NCBI RefSeq assembly: GCF_029395435.1 | Contig: NZ_CP113915.1 | Coordinates: forward strand, 2,190,805-2,254,804 | Source: Bifidobacterium sp. ESL0790 | GTDB lineage: Bacteria; Actinomycetota; Actinomycetes; Actinomycetales; Bifidobacteriaceae | Length of the DNA stretch: 64,000 nucleotides | Direction of reading: 5' to 3' | Shown: in pieces, positions 1-9,571 of the stretch | How positions within the stretch are numbered: the first letter of the stretch is position 1 | How the letters are laid out: each line of letters begins with the position of its first letter | Position numbers and translations under genes: made by a program | Notes under the pieces: model-generated | Databases searched by the model: none | The model's input: the letters and a program-made list of their open reading frames with translations, nothing else | Told to the model about the DNA's origin: nothing

Positions 1-1
1 C

Positions 2-1333
2 GTGCTGACCACCATGACCGACCCGCTCACCGGCAACACCGTAACGGCCAGACCGATTTCGAAAAACGGCATGATGCCGTATTACAATATCACCTTCGAC
101 GCCAATGGCGGCACAGGCGCCCCCGCCGATATGTCCGGCTTCGCCGACGTGGACAACCACTACCGCACCACGGCTCCGATCCCCGCGGACGTCATCCCCG
201 CCAAAGGCGAGCACGATATGTTCGCCGGCTGGTCCACCAGCCCTACAGCCACGCAACCGGACTACGCCTACAACCCCGGCACTTACGCGCCGACCTTCTG
301 GCAATACGATAGCTCGCACCAATCAGCCAAGACCCAGACGCTCTACGCCGTGTGGCACGAGGCGAAGGCCCCCGTCATCAGCGAAGTGCACCGCGACCCA
401 ACGAGCCACCACGTCATCGCGACCGGCACCGCCCAGCCTTGGAACGCCATCGGCTCGCCCACCGTCACCGGCCATGCGAACACGGGGTTGCAAGTCAATA
501 TGGCGACGCTCGCCTCGGACGGGACACTTTCCATCGCCGGCATCGCTTCCGGCATCAAAACCTCAGTCGGCGGACATGTGGTCACCATACGTATACGCGC
601 CTGCTCCGCCAACATACCCGGCCAGAACGGCACGGCACCCCCGGCAAAAATCGGCTGGAGCAACGATAACAACGACATTCCCGCAGGCTGCACCCAGGTC
701 TTTGGGGTACCGTCCTCCTTTATTCAGGTTCCCATGTACCCTCTCTGGCTTGGCGGCCTCAATAATGAATGGTCCGCCAGCCTCAACGTCACCGGCAAAC
801 CGTACATCTGGGTTTACGCGCAAACGCAAGACGGCCCCATTGACGGGCCGCTCATGGTCACCCCGATCAACCAAGGTTCCGACAACTCCGTCAAGACCTG
901 CGTCAAGGCGGCAGGCGCGGCCGTCGGCAACTACGTCTGCGGCACCGCGACCATGGATAACACGGCGGATTACGACGGGACCACCACCCACAGCTGGAGC
1001 CTAGACCTGCCTGAAAGCACCGCGTTCAACAGCGCCACCGGCTACGACGTCAGCTCGCACCTGTATATCGACGACACTTGGAGAAACAACGCCTCGGGAG
1101 GCGGGGGCGGAGGCGGCGGGAGCAGCCCGCTCAGCATCATCTCGCCCGAAGCGTTCCTCGGCGGCGGCTCACCGCCAACTTCGGCCCTGCCTTTTACCGG
1201 CGGTCTTTCCCGTCGCATCGCTTTGGCCCTGCTCGCCGTAGCCGTGGCCGCAACCGTGATCCTAGCCGCGTTCGTCGTCTTCCGCCGGCGCATCTTGCGA
1301 GGTCATGGTCGCCACGCCCGCAGCACACGATAA
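2..1333 (+). CDS. LPxTG-anchored surface protein with InlB-type repeat (5' truncated)
   Basis: This is the C-terminal 443 residues of a cell-surface protein; the frame is open to the window edge, so the gene very likely starts upstream. Residues about 28-118 read like a Listeria-Bacteroides (InlB B / Flg_new) repeat: FDANGG near the start, a central FAGW, and a closing LYAVW. A run of glycines at about 365-373 follows, then a sorting signal: LPFTG at 396-400, a hydrophobic stretch of about 22 residues, and an Arg-rich tail. A housekeeping sortase would cleave at LPFTG and attach the protein to peptidoglycan; that is family knowledge. The ligand or role is unknown. A clear terminator follows at 1475-1505. 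Confidence 0.8.
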   Translation: MLTTMTDPLTGNTVTARPISKNGMMPYYNITFDANGGTGAPADMSGFADVDNHYRTTAPIPADVIPAKGEHDMFAGWSTSPTATQPDYAYNPGTYAPTFWQYDSSHQSAKTQTLYAVWHEAKAPVISEVHRDPTSHHVIATGTAQPWNAIGSPTVTGHANTGLQVNMATLASDGTLSIAGIASGIKTSVGGHVVTIRIRACSANIPGQNGTAPPAKIGWSNDNNDIPAGCTQVFGVPSSFIQVPMYPLWLGGLNNEWSASLNVTGKPYIWVYAQTQDGPIDGPLMVTPINQGSDNSVKTCVKAAGAAVGNYVCGTATMDNTADYDGTTTHSWSLDLPESTAFNSATGYDVSSHLYIDDTWRNNASGGGGGGGGSSPLSIISPEAFLGGGSPPTSALPFTGGLSRRIALALLAVAVAATVILAAFVVFRRRILRGHGRHARSTR

Positions 1334-1474
1334 ACCCGTGCGCCGTCACCGACTTATACGAATAGTCATTGCAAAGAATGGACCATATAACAAAAGCAAG
1401 TTTTGAATTGAATATATATTGATAATTGCTATATACTAATATTTTGCATGGATTGGGAGTTCCCGGTCGGCAAA

Positions 1475-1505
1475 GCCTCGGTTGTAATCGCCGAGGTTTT
1501 GTTTT
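1475..1505 (+). terminator. Rho-independent terminator of the surface protein gene
   Basis: The stem GCCTCGG/CCGAGGt (CCTCGG at 1476-1481, CCGAGG at 1491-1496) has a 9-nt loop and is followed by TTTTGTTTT. The preceding 1380-1450 stretch is AT-rich and carries no gene. Confidence 0.8.
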
Positions 1506-1567
1506 ATCTACCCCATTTTTGGCTTCAGCTTCATGCTGCGATTAAGCGAAAATCGGGGCGACAAACC

Positions 1568-1603
1568 AAAAAGTGCGCCCTCACAGACTAAGGCGCACTT
1601 TTC
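1568..1603 (-). terminator. Terminator of purA (works in both directions)
   Basis: A 10-bp perfect stem, AAAGTGCGCC at 1570-1579 and GGCGCACTTT at 1592-1601, is flanked by A and T runs on either side. It lies 30 nt past the purA stop and could also back up termination from the left. Confidence 0.8.
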
Positions 1604-1633
1604 TGGAAAATATCAACGACAGGCTAACCGCGC

Positions 1634-2935
1634 TCAGTCGACGAGCGAGCGAACCTCGATGATGTGGTCGCGCTGCGGGCCGGTGCCGATGGCGGAGATG
1701 CGGCAGTTGGAGATCTCCTCGAGACGCTTGACGTAGGCCTGGGTGTTGGCCGGCAGGTCCTCGAACTTGTGAACCTTCGAGATGTCCTCGGTCCAACCGG
1801 GCATGGTCTCGTAGACCGGGGTGGCCTTGGCGAACGCCTCCTGGTCGATGGGCATGTCGTCGTAGCGGGTGTGGGTGCCGTCGCCGTTGTCAACGTCGTA
1901 GGCGACGCAGATCGGAATCTCGTTGAGGCCGGTCAGCACGTCGAGCTTGGTGAGCACGATGTCGGTCAAGCCGTTGACCTGCGTGGCGTAACGGGTAACG
2001 ACGGCATCGAACCAACCACAACGACGCGGACGGCCGGTGGTCACGCCGAACTCGTGGCCCTGCGTGCGCAGCCATTCGCCGGAATCATCGTTGAGCTCGG
2101 TCGGGAACGGGCCCTCGCCCACGCGGGTGACGTAGGCCTTGGCCACGCCGATGACGCGGTCGATCTTGGTGGGGCCGACGCCCGTGCCGGTGCAGGCGCC
2201 GCCGGCGGTCGGGTTGGAGGAGGTGACGAACGGATAAGTGCCGTGGTCGACGTCGAGCATCGTGGCCTGGCCGCCCTCGAAGAGCACGGTCTTGCCTTCG
2301 GCGAGCGCGTTGTTGAGCAACAGCGAAGTGTTGGTGACGTAAGGCTTGAGGCGCTCACCGAGCTTCAGCAGCTCGTCGGTGGTCTCGTCGACGTCAATCG
2401 GACGGCGGTTATAGAGCTTGACGAGCATCTGGTTCTTCTGGTGCAGGCTCGCCTCGACCTTATCGCGCAGGCGCTCGGCGTCGAAGAGGTCGTGCACGCG
2501 AATGCCGACGCGGTTGATCTTGTCAGCGTAGGCCGGGCCGATGCCGCGGCCGGTGGTGCCGATCTTGTGCTTGCCGAGGAAGCGCTCGGTCACCTTGTCG
2601 ATGACGCGATGATACGGCGCGATAACCTGGGCCGACTCGCTGACTTTCAGGCGCGAGCAATCCACACCACGGGATTCCAAGCCGTCAATCTCCTCGAAAA
2701 GAACTTCGGGATCGACGACAACGCCGTTGCCGATGACTGGCGTGACGTGAGGGTTCACGACGCCGCTGGGCAGCAGGTGCAGCGCGTAGGTCTCGTCGCC
2801 GACCACCACCGTGTGGCCCGCGTTGTTGCCGCCGTTGAAGCGCGCGACATAATCGACTTTCGTGCCGATGAGGTCGGTCGCCTTGCCTTTGCCTTCGTCT
2901 CCCCACTGGGCACCAATCAGAACAATTCCGGGCAT
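1634..2935 (-). CDS. purA: Adenylosuccinate synthetase
   Basis: This cytosolic enzyme joins IMP and aspartate using GTP to form adenylosuccinate, the first committed step to AMP. The 433 residues match the usual family length. Visible family motifs are [10 protein letters not shown] near residue 12 (GTP-binding loop), NGGNNAGHT at about 35-43, [11 protein letters not shown] near 131, and [11 protein letters not shown] in the C-terminal third. The ATG at 2933-2935 is preceded by TTGGAGGT, a good ribosome-binding site. The gene stands alone, with a terminator at 1568-1603 and a 500-bp repeat-containing gap upstream. Confidence 0.97.
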   Translation of the reverse strand: MPGIVLIGAQWGDEGKGKATDLIGTKVDYVARFNGGNNAGHTVVVGDETYALHLLPSGVVNPHVTPVIGNGVVVDPEVLFEEIDGLESRGVDCSRLKVSESAQVIAPYHRVIDKVTERFLGKHKIGTTGRGIGPAYADKINRVGIRVHDLFDAERLRDKVEASLHQKNQMLVKLYNRRPIDVDETTDELLKLGERLKPYVTNTSLLLNNALAEGKTVLFEGGQATMLDVDHGTYPFVTSSNPTAGGACTGTGVGPTKIDRVIGVAKAYVTRVGEGPFPTELNDDSGEWLRTQGHEFGVTTGRPRRCGWFDAVVTRYATQVNGLTDIVLTKLDVLTGLNEIPICVAYDVDNGDGTHTRYDDMPIDQEAFAKATPVYETMPGWTEDISKVHKFEDLPANTQAYVKRLEEISNCRISAIGTGPQRDHIIEVRSLVD

Positions 2936-3069
2936 ATTTGACCTCCAAGATACGCGTTATTCCGCCGTTATCAGCCTACCGTCACGCCTATACCGAGGCG
3001 CTTGACGCCACAACGCCACATCGATTCCGACCCACCCATGCGACAAGACGAACCTTCGCCCCAGCGCCA

Positions 3070-3212
3070 CAGTCCGTTCTTTAACTGAACCACACCTCCA
3101 CTGTGACGAAACGGACTCTCACGCGACGCCACAGTCCGTTTCATCACAGGATCACACCATCACTGCGACGAAACGGACTTCTGCGCAATACCACGGTCCG
3201 TTTCTTAACAGG
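3070..3212. repeat. Alternating palindromic repeat, GTCCGTTTC family (short array)
   Basis: Five copies of a core alternate in orientation: AGTCCGTTTC-type at about 3070, 3132 and 3195, and GACGAAACGGACT-type at about 3103 and 3167. Neighbouring copies can pair into hairpins. The core closely resembles the larger array at 15213-15710 (CCGTTTCGTAACAG / GACGAAACGG). The array lies in the gap upstream of purA and downstream of fba; no gene is visible here. Confidence 0.75.
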
Positions 3213-3281
3213 GAACAATTAGCTGGGGTCAGAAAACAGCCCCGCTGGACGTCGAAACGCGCTCCTCAACCCCATTTTGGA

Positions 3282-3408
3282 GTTAAGTGGGTGGATTGGG
3301 CGTTAAGTGGGTACATGATTCCTGAGAATTCGCCACTTTTAGGTGTTGAGTCGCATGATTCTTGGCAATCGGGCACCCACTTAACGGCGAAAGCACCCAC
3401 TTAACGGG
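3282..3408. repeat. Inverted repeat pair, GTTAAGTGGGT / ACCCACTTAAC
   Basis: Two forward copies (GTTAAGTGGGTG at 3282, GCGTTAAGTGGGT at 3300) face two inverted copies (GCACCCACTTAACGG at 3373 and 3393), so the region folds into nested hairpins. It lies just past the fba stop and could serve as that gene's terminator-like structure, although no U-tract is evident. Confidence 0.65.
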
Positions 3409-3439
3409 ATTGCGCTCTGTTGGCGACCAAAATCCGCCG

Positions 3440-4561
3440 CTATTTAAGCGCCTTGCCGGCGGAACCGAGCTCGACGCAGGCCTCCACGACGCGCTTGGCC
3501 ATCGCGTCCTCGCCCTCGCGGCCCCATGAGCGCGGGTCGTAGAACTTCTTCTCGCCCACCTCGCCGTCGACCTTGAGCACGGAATCGTAGTGGCGGAACA
3601 TGTGGCCGGCGATGGCGCGGGTGAAGGCGTATTGGGTGTCGGTGTCGATGTTCATCTTCACCACGCCGTAGCTCACGGCCTTCGCGATGTCCTCTCGCGA
3701 CGAACCGGAGCCTCCGTGGAAGACCAGCGCGAATGGCTTGTTTTCGGGGAAATCAGCGGGGTCGGGAGTATTGGGCAGGTGGCCATTATTGTCACTGATT
3801 GCAGTGTTGCCATCACGACTACCGCTCTCAAGCAGCCCGTCTTTCACCGCGTCGGCGACTTCGTGCTGGATTTCCCCCAGCAGCTCCGGGCGCAGCTTCA
3901 CCACGCCGGGCTTGTAGGCCCCGTGCACATTGCCGAAGGTGAAAGCGGCCATATAGGGGCCGCGCTCCCCCAAACCGAGCCGACGCGCGACCTCAAGCCC
4001 ATCGGCCGGCGTGGAATAAAGCTTGGCGTCGATGCCGGCACGATGGCCGTCCTCCTCGCCGCCGACTGCACCAATCTCAATCTCGAGGACGGTATGCGCC
4101 GCGGCTGAACGCTCGAGCAGCTTCGAGGCAATGTCCAGATTCTCGTCGAGCGGCACCGTGGAACCGTCCCACATATGCGACTGGAACGCCGGCTCCTCGC
4201 CGTGCGCCACCTGCTCGGCCTCACGCACAAGCAGCGGAATCACCCAGCTGTCGAGGTACTGCTTAGCACAATGGTCGGTATGCAGCGCGATGGAAATATG
4301 CGGATACCGCGACGCGACCTCGTGCGCGAACGCGGCGAAGGCCAGCGAGCCGACCACACGGTCGTTGACGCGCCTGCCGGAGAAATACGAGGCGCCGCCG
4401 ACCGACACCTGGATGATGCCGTCGGAATCGGCCTCCGCGAAGCCCTGCAGCGCGGCGTTGAGCGTCTGCGTGCTCGTCACGTTGATCGCGGGATAGGCAT
4501 AGCCGCCCCGCCTCGCCGCATCCAACATCTGCGCATAACGTTCCGGAGTCGCAATAGTCAT
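3440..4561 (-). CDS. fba: Class II fructose-bisphosphate aldolase
   Basis: This zinc-dependent aldolase interconverts fructose 1,6-bisphosphate with dihydroxyacetone phosphate and glyceraldehyde 3-phosphate. In bifidobacteria, which use the fructose-6-phosphate phosphoketolase shunt, it probably serves mainly the gluconeogenic direction (family knowledge). The 373 residues carry HTDHCAK at 94-100 (zinc ligands), GNVHG at 210-214, FHGGSGSS at 281-288 and NIDTDTQ at 304-310. A polar stretch at about 246-266 (SGSRDGNTAISDNNGHLP) looks like a local insertion relative to the family. The start ATG is at 4559-4561. An 8-bp tandem repeat sits 166-224 nt upstream. Confidence 0.95.
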   Translation of the reverse strand: MTIATPERYAQMLDAARRGGYAYPAINVTSTQTLNAALQGFAEADSDGIIQVSVGGASYFSGRRVNDRVVGSLAFAAFAHEVASRYPHISIALHTDHCAKQYLDSWVIPLLVREAEQVAHGEEPAFQSHMWDGSTVPLDENLDIASKLLERSAAAHTVLEIEIGAVGGEEDGHRAGIDAKLYSTPADGLEVARRLGLGERGPYMAAFTFGNVHGAYKPGVVKLRPELLGEIQHEVADAVKDGLLESGSRDGNTAISDNNGHLPNTPDPADFPENKPFALVFHGGSGSSREDIAKAVSYGVVKMNIDTDTQYAFTRAIAGHMFRHYDSVLKVDGEVGEKKFYDPRSWGREGEDAMAKRVVEACVELGSAGKALK

Positions 4562-4726
4562 GCCTTCATTATCGCCCCGCCGGCACGAATATCCAGCCCC
4601 GGCGTTTGCCTAGTGGCCGTCCGGGCGGGAGACGCGGGCGCGCACCTACTCCCGTAAGGCAAAAGCGTTGGTTTTAAATACGGTTAGGTTCCGCAGTCCG
4701 GGATTGTTTTCAGGCCGAATCCGTAT

Positions 4727-4785
4727 ATCTACACATCTACACATCTACATATCTACATATCTACATATCTACATATCTACATATC
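4727..4785. repeat. 8-bp tandem simple repeat, (ATCTACAY)7
   Basis: Seven exact 8-bp units are visible, two ATCTACAC followed by five ATCTACAT, plus a partial ATC. Degenerate TACATATCTATAT copies follow up to about 4815. The array lies between the P-type ATPase stop and the fba start, upstream of fba on the same strand. Unit number may vary by slippage. Confidence 0.95.
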
Positions 4786-4843
4786 AATTATGCTTACATA
4801 TCTATATCCGCATATCCGCCAACCCAGCCAACCGACGACCGCC

Positions 4844-7804
4844 CTACTGGCTCTTGCGCTCCCGCAGAGCCGTGAGCGCCCAGAGAATCGAGACCACGTC
4901 GATGCCCTCCTGCATGAACGCGCCCACGACCACCGGGATGAGGTCGAACGCGGCCGCGACCATGCACACGATCGCGAGCGCCAGCCCGGTGACGACGGCC
5001 TGGAGCATGGTGCGCTTGGTCTGGCGGGCGATGGCGATGGCCGTGGGAACGTCGGCGATATCGTCGTTCATGATGACCACCTGGGCGGTCTGCGAGGCGG
5101 CGGTGGAGGTGCCGTCCGTCATCGCGATGCCGATGTCGGCTGCGGCCAGCACGGGCGCGTCGTTGACGCCGTCACCCACCATCACCGAGATCGGACGGGG
5201 CTTCGCGCCGGTAAGCAGACGCATGAACCACACCGCCGCAGCCGGTGTGTGGTATGGCGTCTCACGTGCGGCATCCTTCACCGCCGCGACCTTGTCTTGC
5301 GGCAGGAGTTCGGCCCGCACGTCCTCGATGCCCACTTCGCGGGCGATGACCTCGGCGGAATTGCGCGCGTCGCCGGTCAGCATCGTCACTTTGTCGACGC
5401 CCATGGAACGCAGGCGGCGCAACGATTCGCTCGAGTCGGCGCGGGGCACGTCGCGCAGCACGATGCGGGCGGCGAGCAGCTCGTCAATCGACACATACGC
5501 CACCATCTCGTCCGCCGCGCGCTCGGGGAACAAGGTGGAGGGGAACAGATCGGCCGGGGAATCATTGGTGACGCCTTGCGAGATGGCGCTTGGGTCGGAA
5601 GCGGCAACGTTCTGGGGTTTGACGCCTGGTTCAGTAGCCAAGTTTGCAACGACAGGAGCTGATATCTCGGAACTGGACGACCCCACGGAGTCAGACGGCG
5701 ATACGGCATCGGCATTGTTCGCGGCGGTTTCGCTTCGCGCGTCACGACGCTCAGGCTGGCTGCTGTGACCATCAATAATATGGTCTGAAATATTCGTAAC
5801 CAAACCGCCATCTTTTGCGACGGTTTTATCTTTATCTGTCACAAAACATTGCTCATACCCCTGCACGAACCCCAGCCGACCAACGCGCACAAGATGTCCG
5901 TCAATCACTCCAGCGACGCCATTCCCAGCGTCCTCCTCCACATCCCGAACGACAGGAAAATCGGTTTTCCCATGCAGCTGCGCCGAGGCGGCGGCCCCAG
6001 CGGCCACGATTCCCTGCGCGAGGATGTGCACCGAATAGGTCTCGACGACGGCCGCCATCTCAAGCACCACATCCTCGACCCGCTGATGCGAGGCAGGAGA
6101 ACGGCTCCCGTCAGGCCTCACCTCACGCGCCAGGCCATCCGCCAAACGCCGGTGGGCTTCGGGTGGGACGTCCACACGCACGACCTGCGGCTTAGTGACC
6201 GTCAGCGTGCCGGTTTTGTCGAAGAAGACGTGCGAGGCCTTGCCCAGATTCTCGAGCACCTCCTGCGTCTTGACAAGGATTCCGGCCTTCGCCAGCCGCC
6301 CGGTTCCCGCCATATAGGCCACCGGGGCGGCGATGAGCAGCGGGCAGGGCGTGGCCAGCACGAGCACCTGCGCGAACCGCAGCGGCGAACCGGAGCACAC
6401 CCAGGCGACGCCCGCGATGAGCATCGAGATGATGGTGAACGGCACCGCGAGCGCGTCGGCCGTCTTGACCACGGGGGCGCGCGAGGAGCGGGCGGAATCG
6501 ACCAGTTGCATGGTCTGCTGATATTGCGAATCGACGGCGAGCTGCGTAGCTCGAACCGTCATCACCGTGGCCCCGTTCACCGCCCCCGACATCACCCGCG
6601 CGCCGGCGAACACCGTGCGCGGCAAGGGCTCGCCGTTGATCGCGCTCAGGTCGAGCGTGGCCGATCCGCTCAGCAGCTCGCCATCGACCGGCACCGTCTC
6701 GCCCGGCAGCACCACCAGCACGTCACCGAGCGCGACCTGATCAACGGGAACCGTATGGAAATGCGCCTTCTGGTCGGGTGTTGGCTGGGGACCCGCAGAT
6801 TCGTTTATCGATTCGTTCGGTTCAGTTGTCTTTATTGATTGATCCGACTGGGCTGACCGAGTTGATCGACTTGGTTTTGCGGACTGAGAGAGTTCAGCAA
6901 ATTCAACCGACGATTCAAACTGTGTTGTTCCCTGCGATTCCCGTGATTCCAGCGATTCGGCCGATTGTACAGGTTGCGCCAGCACTCGAGATTGCGTCAT
7001 TCGCATGTATTGCGCCGATGTTGCCGGCTGTCCCGATTCAGACGATTCCGCAGAATCTATTGTCTGCCCCAACCCCAGCAGTTGTTGCGATTCAACTGAT
7101 TGATGATTCGAACGCTCAGATTGTTTTGATTCCACAGACTTTGAACGATTTGAAGCCTTCTCACCCATCGCGCCATCCTTGGCGACCGGAGCCAGCACAC
7201 AGGTGCAGTCCTCCGCGGCGATCGCCGATTGGCTGGCCTGCAAACGGGCCACATCACCCCCGGCATCCGGCGAATCCGCCGATATCGTGGCGCGGAAACC
7301 CTCGGCGTCACGTTGCGGCGCCCAATCCAGCGTTGCCCCACGCGACCCACCTTGCACATCAGAAACGTGCGCGACCTGCGGGGCGGCGGCGACCAACGCG
7401 CTCAGGTTCCCTTCGGCCTTGTCCTGCGCGAACTGCTCGATGGCCTCGCCCGACCAGATCATAAGCACGACGGCCCAGCTGGCCCAATATTCCTGCACGC
7501 CCAGCGTCGAGATGAGCGCAAGCAGCGCCAGCACGTCGATGCCCACGTGCCCGGCCTCGATCGCGGCGGTCATGCTTTTGAGCGAATCCCATATCGAATA
7601 CGCGACCAGTACGACCACAATAATCTGGCCAACTGAGGGATTCAGCGGCCACATAGCCCCGTCTCCGCCAAATTTGTGCCACATATCCGGCGCGTCCCAC
7701 GGCCGAAAATTCCACAGCAGCGCGACTGGCAGCGCGGCCACGATGGTGATGGGAAGCATGGGAACCTGACGGCAGAGCCCGGCAATTTTGCGAAGAACCC
7801 GCAT
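4844..7804 (-). CDS. Heavy-metal P-type ATPase with two disordered insertions
   Basis: This 986-residue P1B-like transporter uses ATP to move a metal cation across the cytoplasmic membrane. Visible: N-terminal membrane segments (about 15-32, 58-75, 92-125), the actuator region near residue 350 (LPGETVPVDG), the membrane motif TPCPLLIAAP, DKTGTLT at about 520-526 with the phosphorylated Asp, GDGVNDAPVL near 875, and two C-terminal helices. The metal site is TPCPLL rather than CPC, and the usual N-domain SEHPLA-like motif reads SVHILA, so the substrate is unclear. A Ser/Glu/Gln-rich segment of about 195 residues (150-345) splits the region before the actuator domain, and another of about 105 (653-760) splits the nucleotide domain. 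No N-terminal CxxC metal-binding domain is seen. The RBS is AAGGAG. Confidence 0.9.
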   Translation of the reverse strand: MRVLRKIAGLCRQVPMLPITIVAALPVALLWNFRPWDAPDMWHKFGGDGAMWPLNPSVGQIIVVVLVAYSIWDSLKSMTAAIEAGHVGIDVLALLALISTLGVQEYWASWAVVLMIWSGEAIEQFAQDKAEGNLSALVAAAPQVAHVSDVQGGSRGATLDWAPQRDAEGFRATISADSPDAGGDVARLQASQSAIAAEDCTCVLAPVAKDGAMGEKASNRSKSVESKQSERSNHQSVESQQLLGLGQTIDSAESSESGQPATSAQYMRMTQSRVLAQPVQSAESLESRESQGTTQFESSVEFAELSQSAKPSRSTRSAQSDQSIKTTEPNESINESAGPQPTPDQKAHFHTVPVDQVALGDVLVVLPGETVPVDGELLSGSATLDLSAINGEPLPRTVFAGARVMSGAVNGATVMTVRATQLAVDSQYQQTMQLVDSARSSRAPVVKTADALAVPFTIISMLIAGVAWVCSGSPLRFAQVLVLATPCPLLIAAPVAYMAGTGRLAKAGILVKTQEVLENLGKASHVFFDKTGTLTVTKPQVVRVDVPPEAHRRLADGLAREVRPDGSRSPASHQRVEDVVLEMAAVVETYSVHILAQGIVAAGAAASAQLHGKTDFPVVRDVEEDAGNGVAGVIDGHLVRVGRLGFVQGYEQCFVTDKDKTVAKDGGLVTNISDHIIDGHSSQPERRDARSETAANNADAVSPSDSVGSSSSEISAPVVANLATEPGVKPQNVAASDPSAISQGVTNDSPADLFPSTLFPERAADEMVAYVSIDELLAARIVLRDVPRADSSESLRRLRSMGVDKVTMLTGDARNSAEVIAREVGIEDVRAELLPQDKVAAVKDAARETPYHTPAAAVWFMRLLTGAKPRPISVMVGDGVNDAPVLAAADIGIAMTDGTSTAASQTAQVVIMNDDIADVPTAIAIARQTKRTMLQAVVTGLALAIVCMVAAAFDLIPVVVGAFMQEGIDVVSILWALTALRERKSQ

Positions 7805-8080
7805 AATTCTCCTTGCGCGTGTAGATGCCGGGCCACAAACGCGCGACCAGGCAAGTGGTCACGCCTTGTTAACCCACCGGCGGCTCAGCCCCCGATACAC
7901 GGCGTAAAGATACGGTTCCCATTGTAGTCGACGAAATTAATTCCACAATTCGCGTCTCAATCACCAAAAGGAAAAGCGGAACGAATAGCGGGGACAGCGG
8001 CCTATCTGACTGCGAAAATCGAAAAGGCAGAAACGTTGATAAATCAAGGATTTAAAAGGATTGCATCGAAATCAATAAAG

Positions 8081-8151
8081 AGCGGATGACGGGAGTCGAA
8101 CCCGCCTCTGAAGCTTGGGAAGCTTCCATTCTACCGATGAACTACATCCGC
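8081..8151 (-). tRNA. tRNA-Gly (anticodon CCC)
   Basis: On the minus strand the 71-nt cloverleaf has acceptor stem GCGGATG/CATCCGC with discriminator U, anticodon stem GAAGC/GCTTC around loop TTCCCAA (anticodon CCC), and T-arm GCGGG-TTCGACT-CCCGT. The CCA is not encoded. The rest of the 7805-8240 gap contains no gene I can support. Confidence 0.95.
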
Positions 8152-8240
8152 AGTGGCGCAACAGCGCACATTTGTAGACTTTAACACAAGCCTACGAACC
8201 ATGTCGCGCGCAAATGGCAACACACACTTTGCACACGGCC

Positions 8241-9212
8241 CTAGTAAGCGACCTGCGCCTCGCCGCCACGGCCGCCTAGGCCAGCGCCCGCACCCGAGCC
8301 CGCGCCGACGAACTGGGTCTGGTGCATCTCGCGGCTCATCTGCATGAGGCGGTTGATGCGGTCCTGAGTGGGCGGATGCGTGGAGAAGAGACGGCTGAAT
8401 CCCTCGTCGGAGAAGGGGTTGGCAATCATCATCGCTGCGGCGGACTGCGTGCCGGCGGTGCGCGGCATCGGGTTGGCCTCGGCGCCGTAGGTGATCTTGT
8501 TGAGCGCTGAAGCGAGCGCCTCGGGGTCGCCGGTGAGCTTACTGCCGTCCTCGTCGGCGTCGTATTCGCGCGTGCGGGAGATGGCCATCTGGATGAGCGA
8601 GGCCCCGATCGGCGCCAGAATCGCGCTCAGCACCACCCCGACCAGGCCGAAGGCCCCGCTGTCGCGATTGTCGTCGTCTCGCCCGCCGCCGAAATACATG
8701 AGCGCGTAGCCAAGATAAGTGATCACCGTGGCCATGGCGGAGGCAATCGCCGAGGTAAGGATGTCATGGTTGTAGACGTGCATGAGCTCGTGGCCCAGCA
8801 CCCCGCGCAGCTCGCGCTCGTTGAGCATCTGCAGAATGCCCTGCGTGCAGCAGACGGCGGCGTGGCGCTCATTGCGGCCGGTGGCGAAGGCGTTGGGGCT
8901 CATCGTCGGGGCGATGTAGATGCGCGGCATGGGTTTGCCGGCGCGGGCCGAAAGCTCGCGGACGATGCGGTAGAGCTCGGGCGCCTCCTGCTCGGAGACC
9001 CGGCGCGCGCCCATCGACATGATCGAGATCTTGTCGGAGAACCAATAGGAGCCGAACGTGGCCGCGAGGCCAATGAAAATGTAGAAAACAAGCGTGTTGC
9101 GGCTGGCGCCGGTGAACCACCAAATGAGCATGATGATGGCCCACATCAGCGCGAAAAGCAATGTGGTTTTGAGGCCGTTGAAATGGCCATACACTTTGAT
9201 GTTGCCGTCCAT
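8241..9212 (-). CDS. htpX: HtpX-type membrane zinc metalloprotease
   Basis: This M48-family protease degrades misfolded membrane proteins, with its catalytic face toward the cytoplasm (family knowledge). The 323 residues have two N-terminal hydrophobic helices (about 15-34 and 41-56), the zinc motif HELMH at 141-145 followed by NHD, two further hydrophobic segments around 152-171 and 187-207, and the downstream glutamate in REYDADEDG. The C-terminus ends in a Gly/Ala-rich tail. Length and domain order match bacterial HtpX, apart from this tail. The start ATG is at 9210-9212. It is transcribed alone; a double hairpin lies upstream at 9289-9398. Confidence 0.95.
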   Translation of the reverse strand: MDGNIKVYGHFNGLKTTLLFALMWAIIMLIWWFTGASRNTLVFYIFIGLAATFGSYWFSDKISIMSMGARRVSEQEAPELYRIVRELSARAGKPMPRIYIAPTMSPNAFATGRNERHAAVCCTQGILQMLNERELRGVLGHELMHVYNHDILTSAIASAMATVITYLGYALMYFGGGRDDDNRDSGAFGLVGVVLSAILAPIGASLIQMAISRTREYDADEDGSKLTGDPEALASALNKITYGAEANPMPRTAGTQSAAAMMIANPFSDEGFSRLFSTHPPTQDRINRLMQMSREMHQTQFVGAGSGAGAGLGGRGGEAQVAY

Positions 9213-9288
9213 GTACCAAAGCCTAACGAATCTGCCTGTAATTTTGCTGAACGCAACCTGTGACTATGACTCCAAATCAACCCGCATC

Positions 9289-9398
9289 CAGTCGGAAAAG
9301 CACCAAATCAACCCCAAAAAGGTGCTTTTCTCCGCACCCCCGACCAAATTCAGTGGGAAAAGCACCATTCTAGGGCACTTTTGGTGCTTTTCCCACTG
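9289..9398. repeat. Two consecutive hairpins of one palindromic unit (GGAAAAGCACC / GGTGCTTTTCC)
   Basis: The right hairpin is perfect: 16 bp CAGTGGGAAAAGCACC at 9351-9366 pairs with 9383-9398. The left one, CAGTCGGAAAAGCACC at 9289-9304 with GGTGCTTTTCTCCG at 9321-9334, is a diverged copy. A third inverted pair of a different sequence (GTGCTAGCGC near 9511, GCGTTAGCAC near 9549) lies just past the ferredoxin reductase stop and may terminate that gene. Confidence 0.85.
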
Positions 9399-9571
9399 GT
9401 GTTGGGCCACCACGGTGTTGGGCTTCGCTGGCAAGTTGGGATCGCGTGGGTACGCGAACGGCGCCAGGACCGAACGGGAGTTCGGAAGCCTGACGCCGCT
9501 GCCGACTAGTGTGCTAGCGCCCAGCGCATTCAGCACTCACCACTCAGTGCGTTAGCACCCAACGCGCAAGC

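Noticed and set aside
1664..2941. A 425-codon open frame on the + strand
   Set aside because: It is the antisense of purA; the composition is typical of a shadow frame in GC-rich DNA, and purA has full family motifs.
4668..5768. A 366-codon open frame on the + strand starting in the 8-bp repeat
   Set aside because: It begins in simple-sequence DNA and then runs antisense to the P-type ATPase.
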